Source of the DNA: Bacillus cytotoxicus
Lineage (GTDB): Bacteria; Bacillota; Bacilli; Bacillales; Bacillaceae_G
Direction of reading: 5' to 3'
DNA: 52,422 nucleotides
Assembly (NCBI RefSeq): GCF_023715645.1
Contig: NZ_JAMBOP010000035.1
Location: 1-52,422 of the forward strand
Positions within the stretch are counted from its first letter, which is position 1. Each line of letters starts with the position of its first letter. Positions 1 through 7,586 of this stretch are shown here, in pieces. The notes under the pieces are model-generated. The model was not told where the DNA came from, ran no database searches, and saw only the letters and a program-made list of their open reading frames with translations. The position numbers were made by a program, and so were the translations under genes.

Positions 1-74
1 TTTTTTTGACTTTCTTTACCATTTAAATAACGTTTTACAGCTTGTAATTTCTCTTCAATTGTAAATTTAGCCAT
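1..74 (-). CDS. Transposase OrfA N-terminus (IS3-type), partial
   Basis: An ATG at 74 on the minus strand opens MAKFTIEEKLQAVKRYLNG, a typical helix-turn-helix start of IS3/IS150-type OrfA proteins that bind the element ends. An AGGTGC Shine-Dalgarno lies about 10 bases upstream, inside the IS end. Only 24 codons are visible and the frame is open to the window edge, so intactness cannot be judged. The family call is from recognition of the N-terminal pattern. Confidence 0.65.
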   Translation of the reverse strand, partial: MAKFTIEEKLQAVKRYLNGKESQK

Positions 75-125
75 AAGAAAAGCACCTCCAATTGTTAGAC
101 TGTGTCTAACAATTGGGGTGCACTT
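1..125 (-). mobile_element. End of an IS3-like insertion sequence, cut by the window edge
   Basis: The element runs leftwards out of the window. Its outer end carries a long internal palindrome at about 88-116 (CCAATTGTTAGAC paired with GTCTAACAATTGG) directly before a transposase start codon. The same terminal sequence recurs in inverse orientation at 16287, which supports its being an IS end. It stops about 5 bases from the stop codon of the MATE gene, so the element landed just behind that gene. Confidence 0.7.
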
Positions 126-129
126 CACT

Positions 130-1485
130 TTATAAGGGGATTTTTTCTTCCAACGCCCGTATAGAAACTGGATGCGAAAAATGATTCATTACAAATACAG
201 CACACGCGGTCAATAGTTCTGCAACAGGCATTACAAGCCATATTCCATTTACACCAAATAATTTTGGCATAATCCACAGAAGAGGTATAATAAGCAACAA
301 CCCACGGCTTAAAATAATCAAAACAGATTTTTTTGTTTGTCTTACGGATTGAAAATATTCTCCGTATACAATGTTATAACCTAAAAATACGTACTGCATG
401 AAGAATAAACTAATTCCAATTACCGTCATACTTAATAATTTTTCAGATTGAATGTCAAATAAACCGATAAGATGTTTCCCAAAGAATAAACCAATTAATG
501 TTGCGATAACACCAAGTACAACCGCTGTTTTTACTGCAAGTTGTACTCCTTGTTTCAATCGTTCCGTTAAGTTCGCACCATAATGGAAGCTCGCGATAGG
601 TTGCAGTGCTGCTCCAACGCCAAAGAATAAAAGTAGCGTCATTGAATGAATACTGTTCACTATAGCATACGATGCAACGCCTTGTTCACCAGCATATTGA
701 ATAAAAGTGACATTAAATCCAATCGTTACAATCGCTACAGTTGCTTCTGTCGTGAAACTTGGAAAACCAATAATCATAATTTGCTTTACTGTTTCCCATT
801 CTAAATGAAGTTTCGTCCATTTTAAAATACTGTTTTTTCTAAAGAAATGACTCAGTAGTACAAGAAAACCAATCGCTGCAGATAAAATCGTTGCAGATGC
901 TGACCCTGTTACTCCCCAGCCTAGAATAAAGATAAAAATATAATTAAATACAATGTTTAACAATGCTGTGACAATAAGACCTGCCATAGCTAAAGTGGGA
1001 TTTCCATCATTTCGTATAAATGTACTTAAAATATTTTCTAATACATATATCATTCCAAATGTGAATAATACATGTAAGTAATCTAATGAATACGGTAAAA
1101 TTACATCATTTGCCCCAAACAAGTATGCTATATCTTCTATTCTCCATAAACAAATTATCATTAACACACCAACAATCGCAACAGCTACTGTCATCGATTG
1201 CGTGAAAATAGAACGTGCTCTCTCTATTTTATTTTCTCCTAAAGCGATAGAATACAATGTAGCTCCGCCCATCCCAATCCATAATGAGATGGAGAAAAAG
1301 ATAGAAAATGCAGGAACGGCAACGTTTACTCCAGCCAAACCATTCGCTCCAACACCACGGCTCACCATAACCGCATCAATCATAATATTTACCGACATCA
1401 GTACCATTCCAAGTACTGCTGGAATTAAATAAGAAATAAATAAACTTTTAATCGGCTTTTCTCTTAAATGCTCTGTTGTTTCCAT
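130..1485 (-). CDS. MATE family multidrug efflux transporter
   Basis: 451 residues with about 12 hydrophobic segments, the length and layout of MATE (NorM/DinF-type) antiporters, which export cationic drugs using Na+ or H+ gradients across the cytoplasmic membrane. The N-terminal region (PAVLGMVLMSVNIMIDAV) and the central GFPSFTTEA region match the family's two homologous halves. The ATG has an AAAGGAG Shine-Dalgarno. It lies downstream of a MerR regulator and is preceded by a MerR-type promoter (1518-1548), so regulator-controlled drug efflux is likely. An IS end sits just after the stop codon. The substrate is unknown. Confidence 0.9.
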   Translation of the reverse strand: METTEHLREKPIKSLFISYLIPAVLGMVLMSVNIMIDAVMVSRGVGANGLAGVNVAVPAFSIFFSISLWIGMGGATLYSIALGENKIERARSIFTQSMTVAVAIVGVLMIICLWRIEDIAYLFGANDVILPYSLDYLHVLFTFGMIYVLENILSTFIRNDGNPTLAMAGLIVTALLNIVFNYIFIFILGWGVTGSASATILSAAIGFLVLLSHFFRKNSILKWTKLHLEWETVKQIMIIGFPSFTTEATVAIVTIGFNVTFIQYAGEQGVASYAIVNSIHSMTLLLFFGVGAALQPIASFHYGANLTERLKQGVQLAVKTAVVLGVIATLIGLFFGKHLIGLFDIQSEKLLSMTVIGISLFFMQYVFLGYNIVYGEYFQSVRQTKKSVLIILSRGLLLIIPLLWIMPKLFGVNGIWLVMPVAELLTACAVFVMNHFSHPVSIRALEEKIPL

Positions 1486-1517
1486 TTCAAAATTCTCCTT
1501 TACGACTCTCTGTTCAC

Positions 1518-1548
1518 ATTGTAAACCTTAAAGTTACTTTAAGGTCAA
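1518..1548 (-). promoter_or_regulatory. MerR-type promoter/operator with 19-bp spacer
   Basis: On the minus strand a -35 box TTGACC and a -10 box TACAAT are separated by exactly 19 bases, two more than normal. The spacer region holds a near-perfect dyad (CCTTAAAG-TA-CTTTAAGG). Overlong spacers with a central dyad are the hallmark of promoters untwisted by MerR-family activators. The site is 33 bases upstream of the MATE start codon and follows the MerR gene, so that gene's product is the obvious ligand-sensing activator. Confidence 0.85.
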
Positions 1549-1587
1549 GAAAGAAGTAAAAAATATATTTTGTTATGAATGGTGTTT

Positions 1588-2421
1588 TTATTTTTTTCTC
1601 GCCACAGGGATTTGAATTTCTGTCACTTGCTCCTCTTGATTACTCGTTACAGACCAATCAATTAGCGCTAGCTCAATAGCATCACCGCATATTTCATATC
1701 CATCCTTCTCAATAGCTAGTAACAGCCTCTTGTATGTCTTACCAGTTTCTTCGTATGGTCCATGATGATACGCACATGCATACATCCCTCCTTCAATTAC
1801 ATTAAAAGTAGCAGCTTGAAAGGGCATATAATCAAGAAGAATAAATACACTATTATATGCTTGAAAATCATGTTGTAATAATGCATCTTTTCCTACGGTA
1901 ACACCTATATCACCTGAAAATACGCTATCATCTACTTGTTTCATATTTTTTTGAAGTGAATGAATATAATATTCAAACATATCATCTGTTGTATTTGGCG
2001 TAATCGGAAGAGCGGTAATTTTCCGCTTTGGTAATTCTGTAAAAAAGACCGTATGATCATCTGTTTGTACAGCCTCTTTCATTAAATGAATTTTATGCTT
2101 AATTTTTACTAAACTATATTCAATTTCCCTTTGTTTTTTTCGTAACATCTCTTCTTGTTTTTCTAATAAATTTAACGCAAAGGCTGGTGTTCTTTCATCT
2201 ATATATCGTTTTATTTCTTTTAGCGGTATATTTAGTTGTCTTAAGAACTTAATCGTATCCAACATTGAAAATTGATCGATTGTATAGTAACGATAATTTG
2301 TTTGCGAATCAACTATTGCTGGATGAAAGATTCCCTTGTCATCATAGTATCTCAATGTTGATTCAGGAATATTATGCATTTTCGCCATTTCCCCAATGGT
2401 AAACCGTTGATTTAATAACAT
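1588..2421 (-). CDS. MerR family transcriptional activator with effector-binding domain
   Basis: 277 residues. Residues 5-75 form a MerR winged-helix domain (FTIGEMAKMHNIPESTLRYY, then the FLRQLNIPLKEIKRYI region), followed by a coiled-coil dimer helix (about 80-120). Residues 125-275 resemble the GyrI-like/BmrR effector-binding fold with the YHHGPYEET motif typical of that domain. Known relatives such as BmrR and BltR bind lipophilic cations and activate an adjacent efflux pump. Here the neighbour is a MATE exporter with a 19-bp-spacer promoter, which fits the same logic. The inducer is not predictable. Confidence 0.9.
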   Translation of the reverse strand: MLLNQRFTIGEMAKMHNIPESTLRYYDDKGIFHPAIVDSQTNYRYYTIDQFSMLDTIKFLRQLNIPLKEIKRYIDERTPAFALNLLEKQEEMLRKKQREIEYSLVKIKHKIHLMKEAVQTDDHTVFFTELPKRKITALPITPNTTDDMFEYYIHSLQKNMKQVDDSVFSGDIGVTVGKDALLQHDFQAYNSVFILLDYMPFQAATFNVIEGGMYACAYHHGPYEETGKTYKRLLLAIEKDGYEICGDAIELALIDWSVTSNQEEQVTEIQIPVARKK

Positions 2422-2461
2422 ATTTACTTCTCCGTTCTTTTTATTTGTCTATCTATTTACT

Positions 2462-2938
2462 TTATTTTTTGCACACATTCGCGTTTACAATACTTTTGCA
2501 CCTTCTTATGTTTCGTTTAATTTGCTGATTGTCAAAAAAATAAATCTCTGTACCTGACCAAATGAAAACCCAGCTCACAATGCTTAATATTCCCGCAAGA
2601 TAAGAATGACTACTTGTAAGATTCAAGTATATCACCCCAACAATAATACCAATCACAAATAAAACAATAGTCTTCTTAACATTTCTAGCATATGTATATT
2701 CCTCTTCGTTCAAGAGGCTGGAAAAAGTGTTAAATGTGGCAGTCTGCAATGACTTCTCGTCAAAGTCATTCTCACCTAAAAATAATATTTCTACCTCCTT
2801 TTTTTTGCCGCTATGTAGCTTTGACAAAAGAAACTCTTCAAGGTCAGAGCTTAGGTGAACATCATCTGAGCTATAATACCTTGAAAACGGAGTATCAGTT
2901 TCATCTAAATAAACATGTATATTTAATTCATCCTTCAT
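2462..2938 (-). CDS. Hypothetical membrane protein
   Basis: 158 residues, no family recognised. The N-terminal half is acidic and soluble (MKDELNIHVYLDETDTPFSR). Two hydrophobic segments follow at about 97-115 and 122-142 (VGVIYLNL region; SIVSWVFIWSGTEIYFF), then a basic, cysteine-containing tail. I chose the ATG at 2938 because an AAAAGGA Shine-Dalgarno lies about 9 bases upstream; upstream in-frame starts (2947, and TTG at 2959) are worse placed. It lies between the MerR gene and the acetate symporter, beyond a terminator, so it is probably a separate unit. Confidence 0.6.
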   Translation of the reverse strand: MKDELNIHVYLDETDTPFSRYYSSDDVHLSSDLEEFLLSKLHSGKKKEVEILFLGENDFDEKSLQTATFNTFSSLLNEEEYTYARNVKKTIVLFVIGIIVGVIYLNLTSSHSYLAGILSIVSWVFIWSGTEIYFFDNQQIKRNIRRCKSIVNANVCKK

Positions 2939-3029
2939 GTTATCCATCCTTTTATTCAAATGTATTAGGTGAAAGTCGACCTTTTATTAATATGGTCTAG
3001 ATAACACTATTTCTTACGAAAACAAATAA

Positions 3030-3067
3030 AAAAGAAGTGTTTTCCCAAATCGGAAAACACTTCTTTT
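3030..3067 (-). terminator. Rho-independent terminator of the DUF485-symporter operon
   Basis: A 12-bp perfect stem (GAAGTGTTTTCC with GGAAAACACTTC) with a 6-base loop lies immediately after the symporter stop codon. It is followed on the minus strand by a T-rich stretch. Confidence 0.85.
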
Positions 3068-3069
3068 TC

Positions 3070-4620
3070 TTAATGCGCTGAAACATCACTAATTCCATGC
3101 CCCGTATTCGACTTTACAAGTATTTCATCAAACTTCGCTGCATCTTCTTTTTTACTTGAGAAAATTGTGCCTAAATAGGCTGCTAAAAATCCAAGTGGAA
3201 TAGACACAATTCCTGGTGTTGTATATGGAAATAACGGATTTCCAACAAAAATTGCTTTTCCAGCCACTGGATTCCATACATTCGGACTCATTGCAACGAG
3301 GAGAATTGCAGAGATTAAACCAACAAGCATACCACAAATAGCTCCCGTTGTATTAAAGCGCTTCCAATATATCGTAAATAGAATAACTGGTAAGTTCGCA
3401 CTTGCCGCAACAGCAAATGCAAGGGATACAAGGAACGCTACATTTAACGATTGTGCAAATAGAGCTAAAATTATGGAAAACACTGCAACCCCCACTGATG
3501 CGTAACGTGCCATTTTTACTTGTTCTTTTTCCGTTGCTTTTCCGCGGCGTAATATTTCATTATAGAAATCATGAGCAAATGCCGATGCCGCTGTTAAAAC
3601 AAGTCCTGCTACAACAGCTAAAATTGTCGCAAAGGCTACTGCCGAAACGAAAGCAAATAAAAGATTTCCGCCTAACGCTTCTGCTAACATTGGCGCTGCC
3701 ATATTTCCAGCTGCATTCGCTTTTACAATTGCCTCGTTCCCAACAAACGCTGCTGCACCAAATCCTAAGAAGATTGTCATAATATAAAAAGCTCCGATTA
3801 GCCACGTTGCATATACAACAGATTGACGGGCTGTTTTTGCATCACGTACTGTAAAGAAACGAACGAGAATATGTGGCAATCCTGCTGTACCAAGAACAAG
3901 CCCTAAATTTAACGAAATTGTATCTAACCCAACTTTATATTTTACACCAGGATTTAAAAATGCTTCTTTCAATGGTGTCGCTGTCTTCATTTGCGCAAAC
4001 ATTTCTGTAATACTAAAGTTAAACTTCGCAAACACAATAACAGAAATAATAAAAGTACCCGCCATTAATAATACCGCTTTAACAATTTGCACCCAGCTCG
4101 TTGCTGTCATTCCTCCAAAAATAACATATACAGTCATCAATACCCCAACAATGAGTACAGCCGTTGTATATTCAATTCCTAATAATAATTTAATAAGTGC
4201 TCCTGCTCCGACTAACTGTGCAATCATATAAAAAATTGAAATTGTCATCGTATTAAGCGCTGCTACTCCCCGTACCTTTTTTGCATCAAAACGTGCTGCA
4301 ATCATATCTGCTAACGTAAACTTCCCAAGGTTTCGAAGTGGCTCTGCAACAAGATACAGTACAACTAAATAGGCAACAAGAAAACCAATACTATAAAAAA
4401 AACCATCAAACCCTGTTAATGCTATTGCTCCGGCAATTCCAAGAAAAGAAGCAGCGGACATATAATCACCTGCAATTGCCAAACCATTTTGCCACCCTGT
4501 TAATCCACCGCCTGCTGTATAAAAATCACTTGCATTTTTTGTTTTTTTCGATGCAAAATACGTAATGACAAGCGTTCCAAGAACAATAACTAAAAATAAG
4601 GTAAAAGCTGTTGTATTCAA
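3070..4620 (-). CDS. actP: Cation/acetate symporter (sodium:solute symporter family)
   Basis: 516 residues with about 13 membrane segments. It is recognised as an ActP/YwcA-type SSS-family permease: the SDFYTAGGGLTGWQNGLAIA opening, the GDYMSAASFLGIAGAIALTG segment of the Na+-binding core, and the YVIFGGMTATSWVQIVKA region. Such proteins import acetate and other short carboxylates with Na+. The start is TTG with an AGAGGGG Shine-Dalgarno 7 bases upstream. Three bases separate it from the DUF485 gene, an invariant partner of this symporter class. Confidence 0.9.
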   Translation of the reverse strand: MNTTAFTLFLVIVLGTLVITYFASKKTKNASDFYTAGGGLTGWQNGLAIAGDYMSAASFLGIAGAIALTGFDGFFYSIGFLVAYLVVLYLVAEPLRNLGKFTLADMIAARFDAKKVRGVAALNTMTISIFYMIAQLVGAGALIKLLLGIEYTTAVLIVGVLMTVYVIFGGMTATSWVQIVKAVLLMAGTFIISVIVFAKFNFSITEMFAQMKTATPLKEAFLNPGVKYKVGLDTISLNLGLVLGTAGLPHILVRFFTVRDAKTARQSVVYATWLIGAFYIMTIFLGFGAAAFVGNEAIVKANAAGNMAAPMLAEALGGNLLFAFVSAVAFATILAVVAGLVLTAASAFAHDFYNEILRRGKATEKEQVKMARYASVGVAVFSIILALFAQSLNVAFLVSLAFAVAASANLPVILFTIYWKRFNTTGAICGMLVGLISAILLVAMSPNVWNPVAGKAIFVGNPLFPYTTPGIVSIPLGFLAAYLGTIFSSKKEDAAKFDEILVKSNTGHGISDVSAH

Positions 4621-4623
4621 TAT

Positions 4624-4962
4624 TTATCCCCTCTCTTTATCCAAGTTTTCGCGAATTTGATCCGAGAATCGATCAAATGATTCTGCTTTTTTACTGTAGA
4701 TCATACACAATGCCCATGTCATAACGAACTGAGCGAATGCAAATACCCACGCCCATGTAATATCACCAAATGCTGATGTATTGAGCACTTTTGAATATGA
4801 TGTTAAAATTGGCAAAGCAATAAAAAAGCTGAGAAAAAAAATACTCATCGGTACAATAAATTTCTTCTTTTCTCGTAACAAATTTTGAAATTCGGCAGAC
4901 TGCACTACGTTTGTATAATTGATTTCACCATTCAATTTACGCGCAGATGTTTCTTGTTTCAT
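4624..4962 (-). CDS. DUF485 domain membrane protein, symporter partner
   Basis: 112 residues with two hydrophobic segments (about 39-59 and 74-94), the standard DUF485 (YjcH/YwcB-like) size and topology. Genes of this family sit directly upstream of ActP-type acetate permeases, as here with only 3 bases between; a role in symporter assembly or activity is inferred from that linkage. I chose the ATG at 4962 because a strong AAAGGAG lies about 10 bases before it; an in-frame extension to 5004 has no good ribosome site. Confidence 0.85.
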   Translation of the reverse strand: MKQETSARKLNGEINYTNVVQSAEFQNLLREKKKFIVPMSIFFLSFFIALPILTSYSKVLNTSAFGDITWAWVFAFAQFVMTWALCMIYSKKAESFDRFSDQIRENLDKERG

Positions 4963-5147
4963 TTCAAACCTACTCCTTTCTTTTCCATACAAATCTCCAA
5001 TCACTTTCTTTCATCACCAAAACACTAAATTTTATAAATATTCAGAAACTTAAGTTTATTTTAGACAATCTATTATTGGAAGCAAAGATTTTTCGATAGA
5101 CAAATTCTGTCATTTTTCTCCAAATTACAATATATATTCTTATTAAA

Positions 5148-5178
5148 AGAAAAAGCAGTGCCTATCGCACCGCTTTTT
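5148..5178 (-). terminator. Terminator overlapping the hydroxylase 3' end
   Basis: A hairpin, AAAAAGCGGTGC paired with GCACTGCTTTTT on the minus strand, spans the stop codon of the fatty acid hydroxylase gene and is followed by TTCTTTTA. Confidence 0.7.
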
Positions 5179-5782
5179 CGCCTTCTAAATTACGAGCTGT
5201 TTCACTCGTTTCAACATCTTTTCCTTCTTTAAATGTCTTAAACAGAAAATCGTAAAATAGATTCGATACGCCAAACCAATATTTCTCATTTTTAAAATGA
5301 TGCAATAAATGCTGTTTCTTTAGCCATCTTCCGTATGGCGTCATTGGACGAATTGGACGATGAGCAATGTAATGCTTCCATTCATATACTAATAGCATAA
5401 GAATCATTCCAATTCCAAATGATAATGTTAGCGTAATGTTAGAAGTAATACCATATACAATACATAAATAGATCGTAAATCCAGGAAGGCTATACCACAC
5501 TGGCAAAAAAAGTAAATTTAAATCATTCGGGTATACATGATGATCATAATGAAGACGCTTTAGCATTTTTAATAAAAATGGATTCTTTGGTGGTTTTAAA
5601 TGAAATAAAAAACGATGCGTTACATATTCGTTTATTGTATAAAAGATAATACCTGCAATAACAGCAATCGCTGCTATCCATGTAAATAATTGCATGTTCA
5701 AAAACACAATAAAAGCAATTAAAACTCCAATCATAATGACAATATCGTGCTGTAAGAAATACTCTTTTATTACCTGTCTCAT
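5162..5782 (-). CDS. Sterol desaturase/fatty acid hydroxylase family membrane protein
   Basis: 206 residues with four or five hydrophobic segments and the histidine clusters that bind the di-iron centre of this superfamily: HRFLFH (about 57), HYDHHVYP (about 77), HYIAH (about 142) and HLLHH (about 159). Relatives hydroxylate or desaturate membrane lipids or carotenoids in an O2-dependent reaction; the substrate here is unknown. Of two close ATGs I chose 5782, which has GAGGGG seven bases upstream. It is monocistronic, bounded by terminators. Confidence 0.85.
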   Translation of the reverse strand: MRQVIKEYFLQHDIVIMIGVLIAFIVFLNMQLFTWIAAIAVIAGIIFYTINEYVTHRFLFHLKPPKNPFLLKMLKRLHYDHHVYPNDLNLLFLPVWYSLPGFTIYLCIVYGITSNITLTLSFGIGMILMLLVYEWKHYIAHRPIRPMTPYGRWLKKQHLLHHFKNEKYWFGVSNLFYDFLFKTFKEGKDVETSETARNLEGEKAVR

Positions 5783-5807
5783 CCCCATTCCCCTCTCTTT
5801 AGAAAAC

Positions 5808-5835
5808 GGCCGTAACACATTGTTATGGCCGCCTT
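5808..5835 (-). terminator. Terminator after the 102-aa hypothetical gene
   Basis: Stem GGCCATAAC / GTTACGGCC with a small loop, followed on the minus strand by GTTTTCT. It lies 8 bases after the stop codon at 5843 and between two minus-strand genes. Confidence 0.7.
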
Positions 5836-5842
5836 TTTATTT

Positions 5843-6151
5843 CTATTCTATTCCCATTATAAGTTTACTTGTTTCCCCATTTGGATAGAAAATATTACTC
5901 GAACCGAATATATTCTGTTTTGGTATAATGTGTTCCACTGCAAAAACTGTCACTTCTCCTCGTTGTACTTCTCCAATAATCAACCCTAATATTTCATGAT
6001 TTACAGCAAATGTCGGTTGGGTGGTTTGAAGCAATCGTTCAGCTATTTGAAGAACAGCCTCGTATAATGCATTTCTATCTGTTACTTCTTTACGTAGTTT
6101 TGCTGCTAATGTAATAATAATTTCTTTTTCATTTATTGTGGTTCGATACAT
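5843..6151 (-). CDS. Conserved small hypothetical protein
   Basis: 102 residues, soluble, no signal or membrane segment. The ATG at 6151 (MYRTTINEKEIIITLAAKLR) has a GAAGGGGAG Shine-Dalgarno; a longer frame upstream runs into a bcr-type repeat and is not credible. The C-terminal half (EVTVFAVEHIIPKQNIFGSS) suggests a compact alpha/beta fold. No function recognised. Confidence 0.6.
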   Translation of the reverse strand: MYRTTINEKEIIITLAAKLRKEVTDRNALYEAVLQIAERLLQTTQPTFAVNHEILGLIIGEVQRGEVTVFAVEHIIPKQNIFGSSNIFYPNGETSKLIMGIE

Positions 6152-6170
6152 AGAAATCTCCCCTTCAACC

Positions 6171-6373
6171 TTATATATATCCAAATTTAAAACCTGACAT
6201 AAACCCCTTTTCTTTTTAGATGGGTGAGTGTGTCTGCCCATGAGTAGAAGCGATCTGTTCCTTCTTCTTCCACATGCGATATTCAAACAAAGAACGGAAG
6301 CGAGTAGCTGGTTACTTTTACTTGGCATGGCAGCGACTTGTGTGTTGGAAAGTCAAGGTGGATTTATATATAA
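6171..6373 (+). repeat. bcr-type intergenic repeat, copy 1
   Basis: About 200 bp bounded by TTATATATATCC and GGATTTATATATAA. Shared blocks across the window's copies include GATGGGYGAG near the left, TAGAAGCGGTCAGGG in the middle, CATGCGATGTTCAAACAAA, and AAAGTCAAG...GGATTTATATA at the right end. Copies occur at 13414, 18499, 25669 (this orientation) and 37119, 43400, 45784 (inverted). All lie between genes. They resemble the B. cereus-group bcr elements described in the literature; the exact class was not checked. Confidence 0.8.
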
Positions 6374-6580
6374 AACAATTATAAATCTTTATAAGAAAAA
6401 TGAATAGAAAAATCAATATTATTCCATAAAATCATTTCACTTCCATATATGCTTTACCTATATCTTCCTACCTTATATATTCGATATATGAATGTAATAT
6501 TCCTTGTTTTACACAGTTGAATTTACAGAAAAATATAAAAAATATCCTTTTTATTAGCTTTTGAATTTTTATTCATATAG

Positions 6581-6751
6581 TGCGAAAAAGGTTTTGGATT
6601 TATCGAAGTTGAAGGTGCTGACGATATCTTCATACACTCCACTGCAATTCAAAGTAAAGGCTATAAGTCTTTAGAAGAAGGTCAAGAAGTTTCTTTCGAG
6701 ATCGTTGAAGGAAGTCGCGGACCTCAAGCTGCTAACGTAGTGAAACTTTAA
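6581..6751 (+). pseudogene. Cold-shock protein (CspA family), N-terminus missing
   Basis: Translation from 6581 gives 56 residues starting at the RNP1 motif (KGFGFIEV) and continuing through RNP2-like [10 protein letters not shown] to the normal C-terminus ...[10 protein letters not shown]. The usual first dozen residues (M..GKVKWFN..) are absent; an in-frame TAG immediately precedes, and upstream there is only AT-rich sequence with no start or ribosome site. The C-terminal 80 percent is undamaged, so the loss looks recent. It is followed by an intact terminator. Confidence 0.85.
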
Positions 6752-6762
6752 TTTGATACATG

Positions 6763-6791
6763 ACAGAAGGTTATCTTTCGATAACCTCCTT
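6763..6791 (+). terminator. Terminator of the truncated csp gene
   Basis: AGGTTATC-TTTC-GATAACCT stem-loop followed by CCTTTGTTATT, directly after the cold-shock remnant. Confidence 0.8.
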
Positions 6792-6864
6792 TGTTATTCT
6801 TCTGCATATTTCTTTTCCACAGAGTAAAAACTATGTGAAATGAGAAAATAAGGAGGAGAAAACA

Positions 6865-7113
6865 ATGGGTTCACCTATAAACGACTTTGAAGAAGTAAAG
6901 TTCCGTGTAGAAACTGCGCAAAAGATGGTTGGTTCTGCGACGATTACAATGGATACTGAATCATTGCAGCACGCTACAAATGCCGTTGAATCCGCTCGTC
7001 AGCAGCTCGAAACAATGAAAGAAGTAGCCACCGATCTAGATACATCGTTTTTATTGGATCAAGAGGATAAATTAGAAAGATGCGAGCATCAATTACAAGA
7101 AGCAAAACATTAA
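6865..7113 (+). CDS. Small conserved hypothetical protein (DUF2564-like)
   Basis: 82 residues, hydrophilic, mostly helical, rich in Gln/Glu/Ala. A strong AAGGAGGAG Shine-Dalgarno precedes the ATG. The pattern (FEEVKFRVETAQKMVGSATI ... ARQQLETMKEVA) resembles a small Bacillus family I tentatively know as DUF2564; no function is established. It has its own terminator at 7111. Confidence 0.75.
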   Translation: MGSPINDFEEVKFRVETAQKMVGSATITMDTESLQHATNAVESARQQLETMKEVATDLDTSFLLDQEDKLERCEHQLQEAKH

Positions 7114-7147
7114 AAACATCCAGAGATCACTTCTCTGGGTGTTTTTC
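7111..7147 (+). terminator. Terminator after the 82-aa gene
   Basis: AACATCCAGAGA-TCACT-TCTCTGGGTGTTTTTC: a 12-bp stem followed by a T run. Confidence 0.9.
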
Positions 7148-7586
7148 TACGTAAGTCCCCTTCATTTCCTATAGTTTTCGCCCTCTACACAGCACACTAT
7201 ACAAATCCAAATTAGCAAATATACTAACCCCCATTTAAACATTTATACCTTGCATCCACAAGACACATCTCTTTCTGTAAATAAACGCACGTATTCAGAA
7301 ATTCCATTTACGATTCAAGCAACATCAATGCCGTGACCTTGCATAATCATACAAATAGAAGTAATTCACTTATCCATCCTCAACCGTATGTTTCCTCTAT
7401 CTGTAATACTTTATTTCTATTATATATGTACACCTATATTACCTTAAATATAGTAGATCAAGGAAATGAATACATGTATATCCAGGAGATATTTTTACAT
7501 CTATATATTTGTATATCTTTCAACATAAAATTATGGTAGATTAATAAAGGCCCATATTTATTTTAAAGAAAGGAGATGAATAAAAA
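7148..7586. other. 440-bp intergenic region before the autolysin gene
   Basis: Mostly A/T-rich and C-poor on one strand. Short open frames exist but have no ribosome sites or recognisable products. One stretch (about 7165-7338, plus strand) is open for over 50 codons with balanced composition ending ...FTIQATSMP, which may be a decayed gene end, but I cannot assign it. No clear promoter was picked out; the only firm element is the AAAGGAGATG ribosome site at 7570-7579. Confidence 0.4.

Noticed and set aside
7333-7539. 68-codon frame MTLHNHTNRSNS upstream of the autolysin
   Set aside because: No ribosome site, odd composition (Tyr/Ile/His-rich from AT-rich DNA), no recognisable product.
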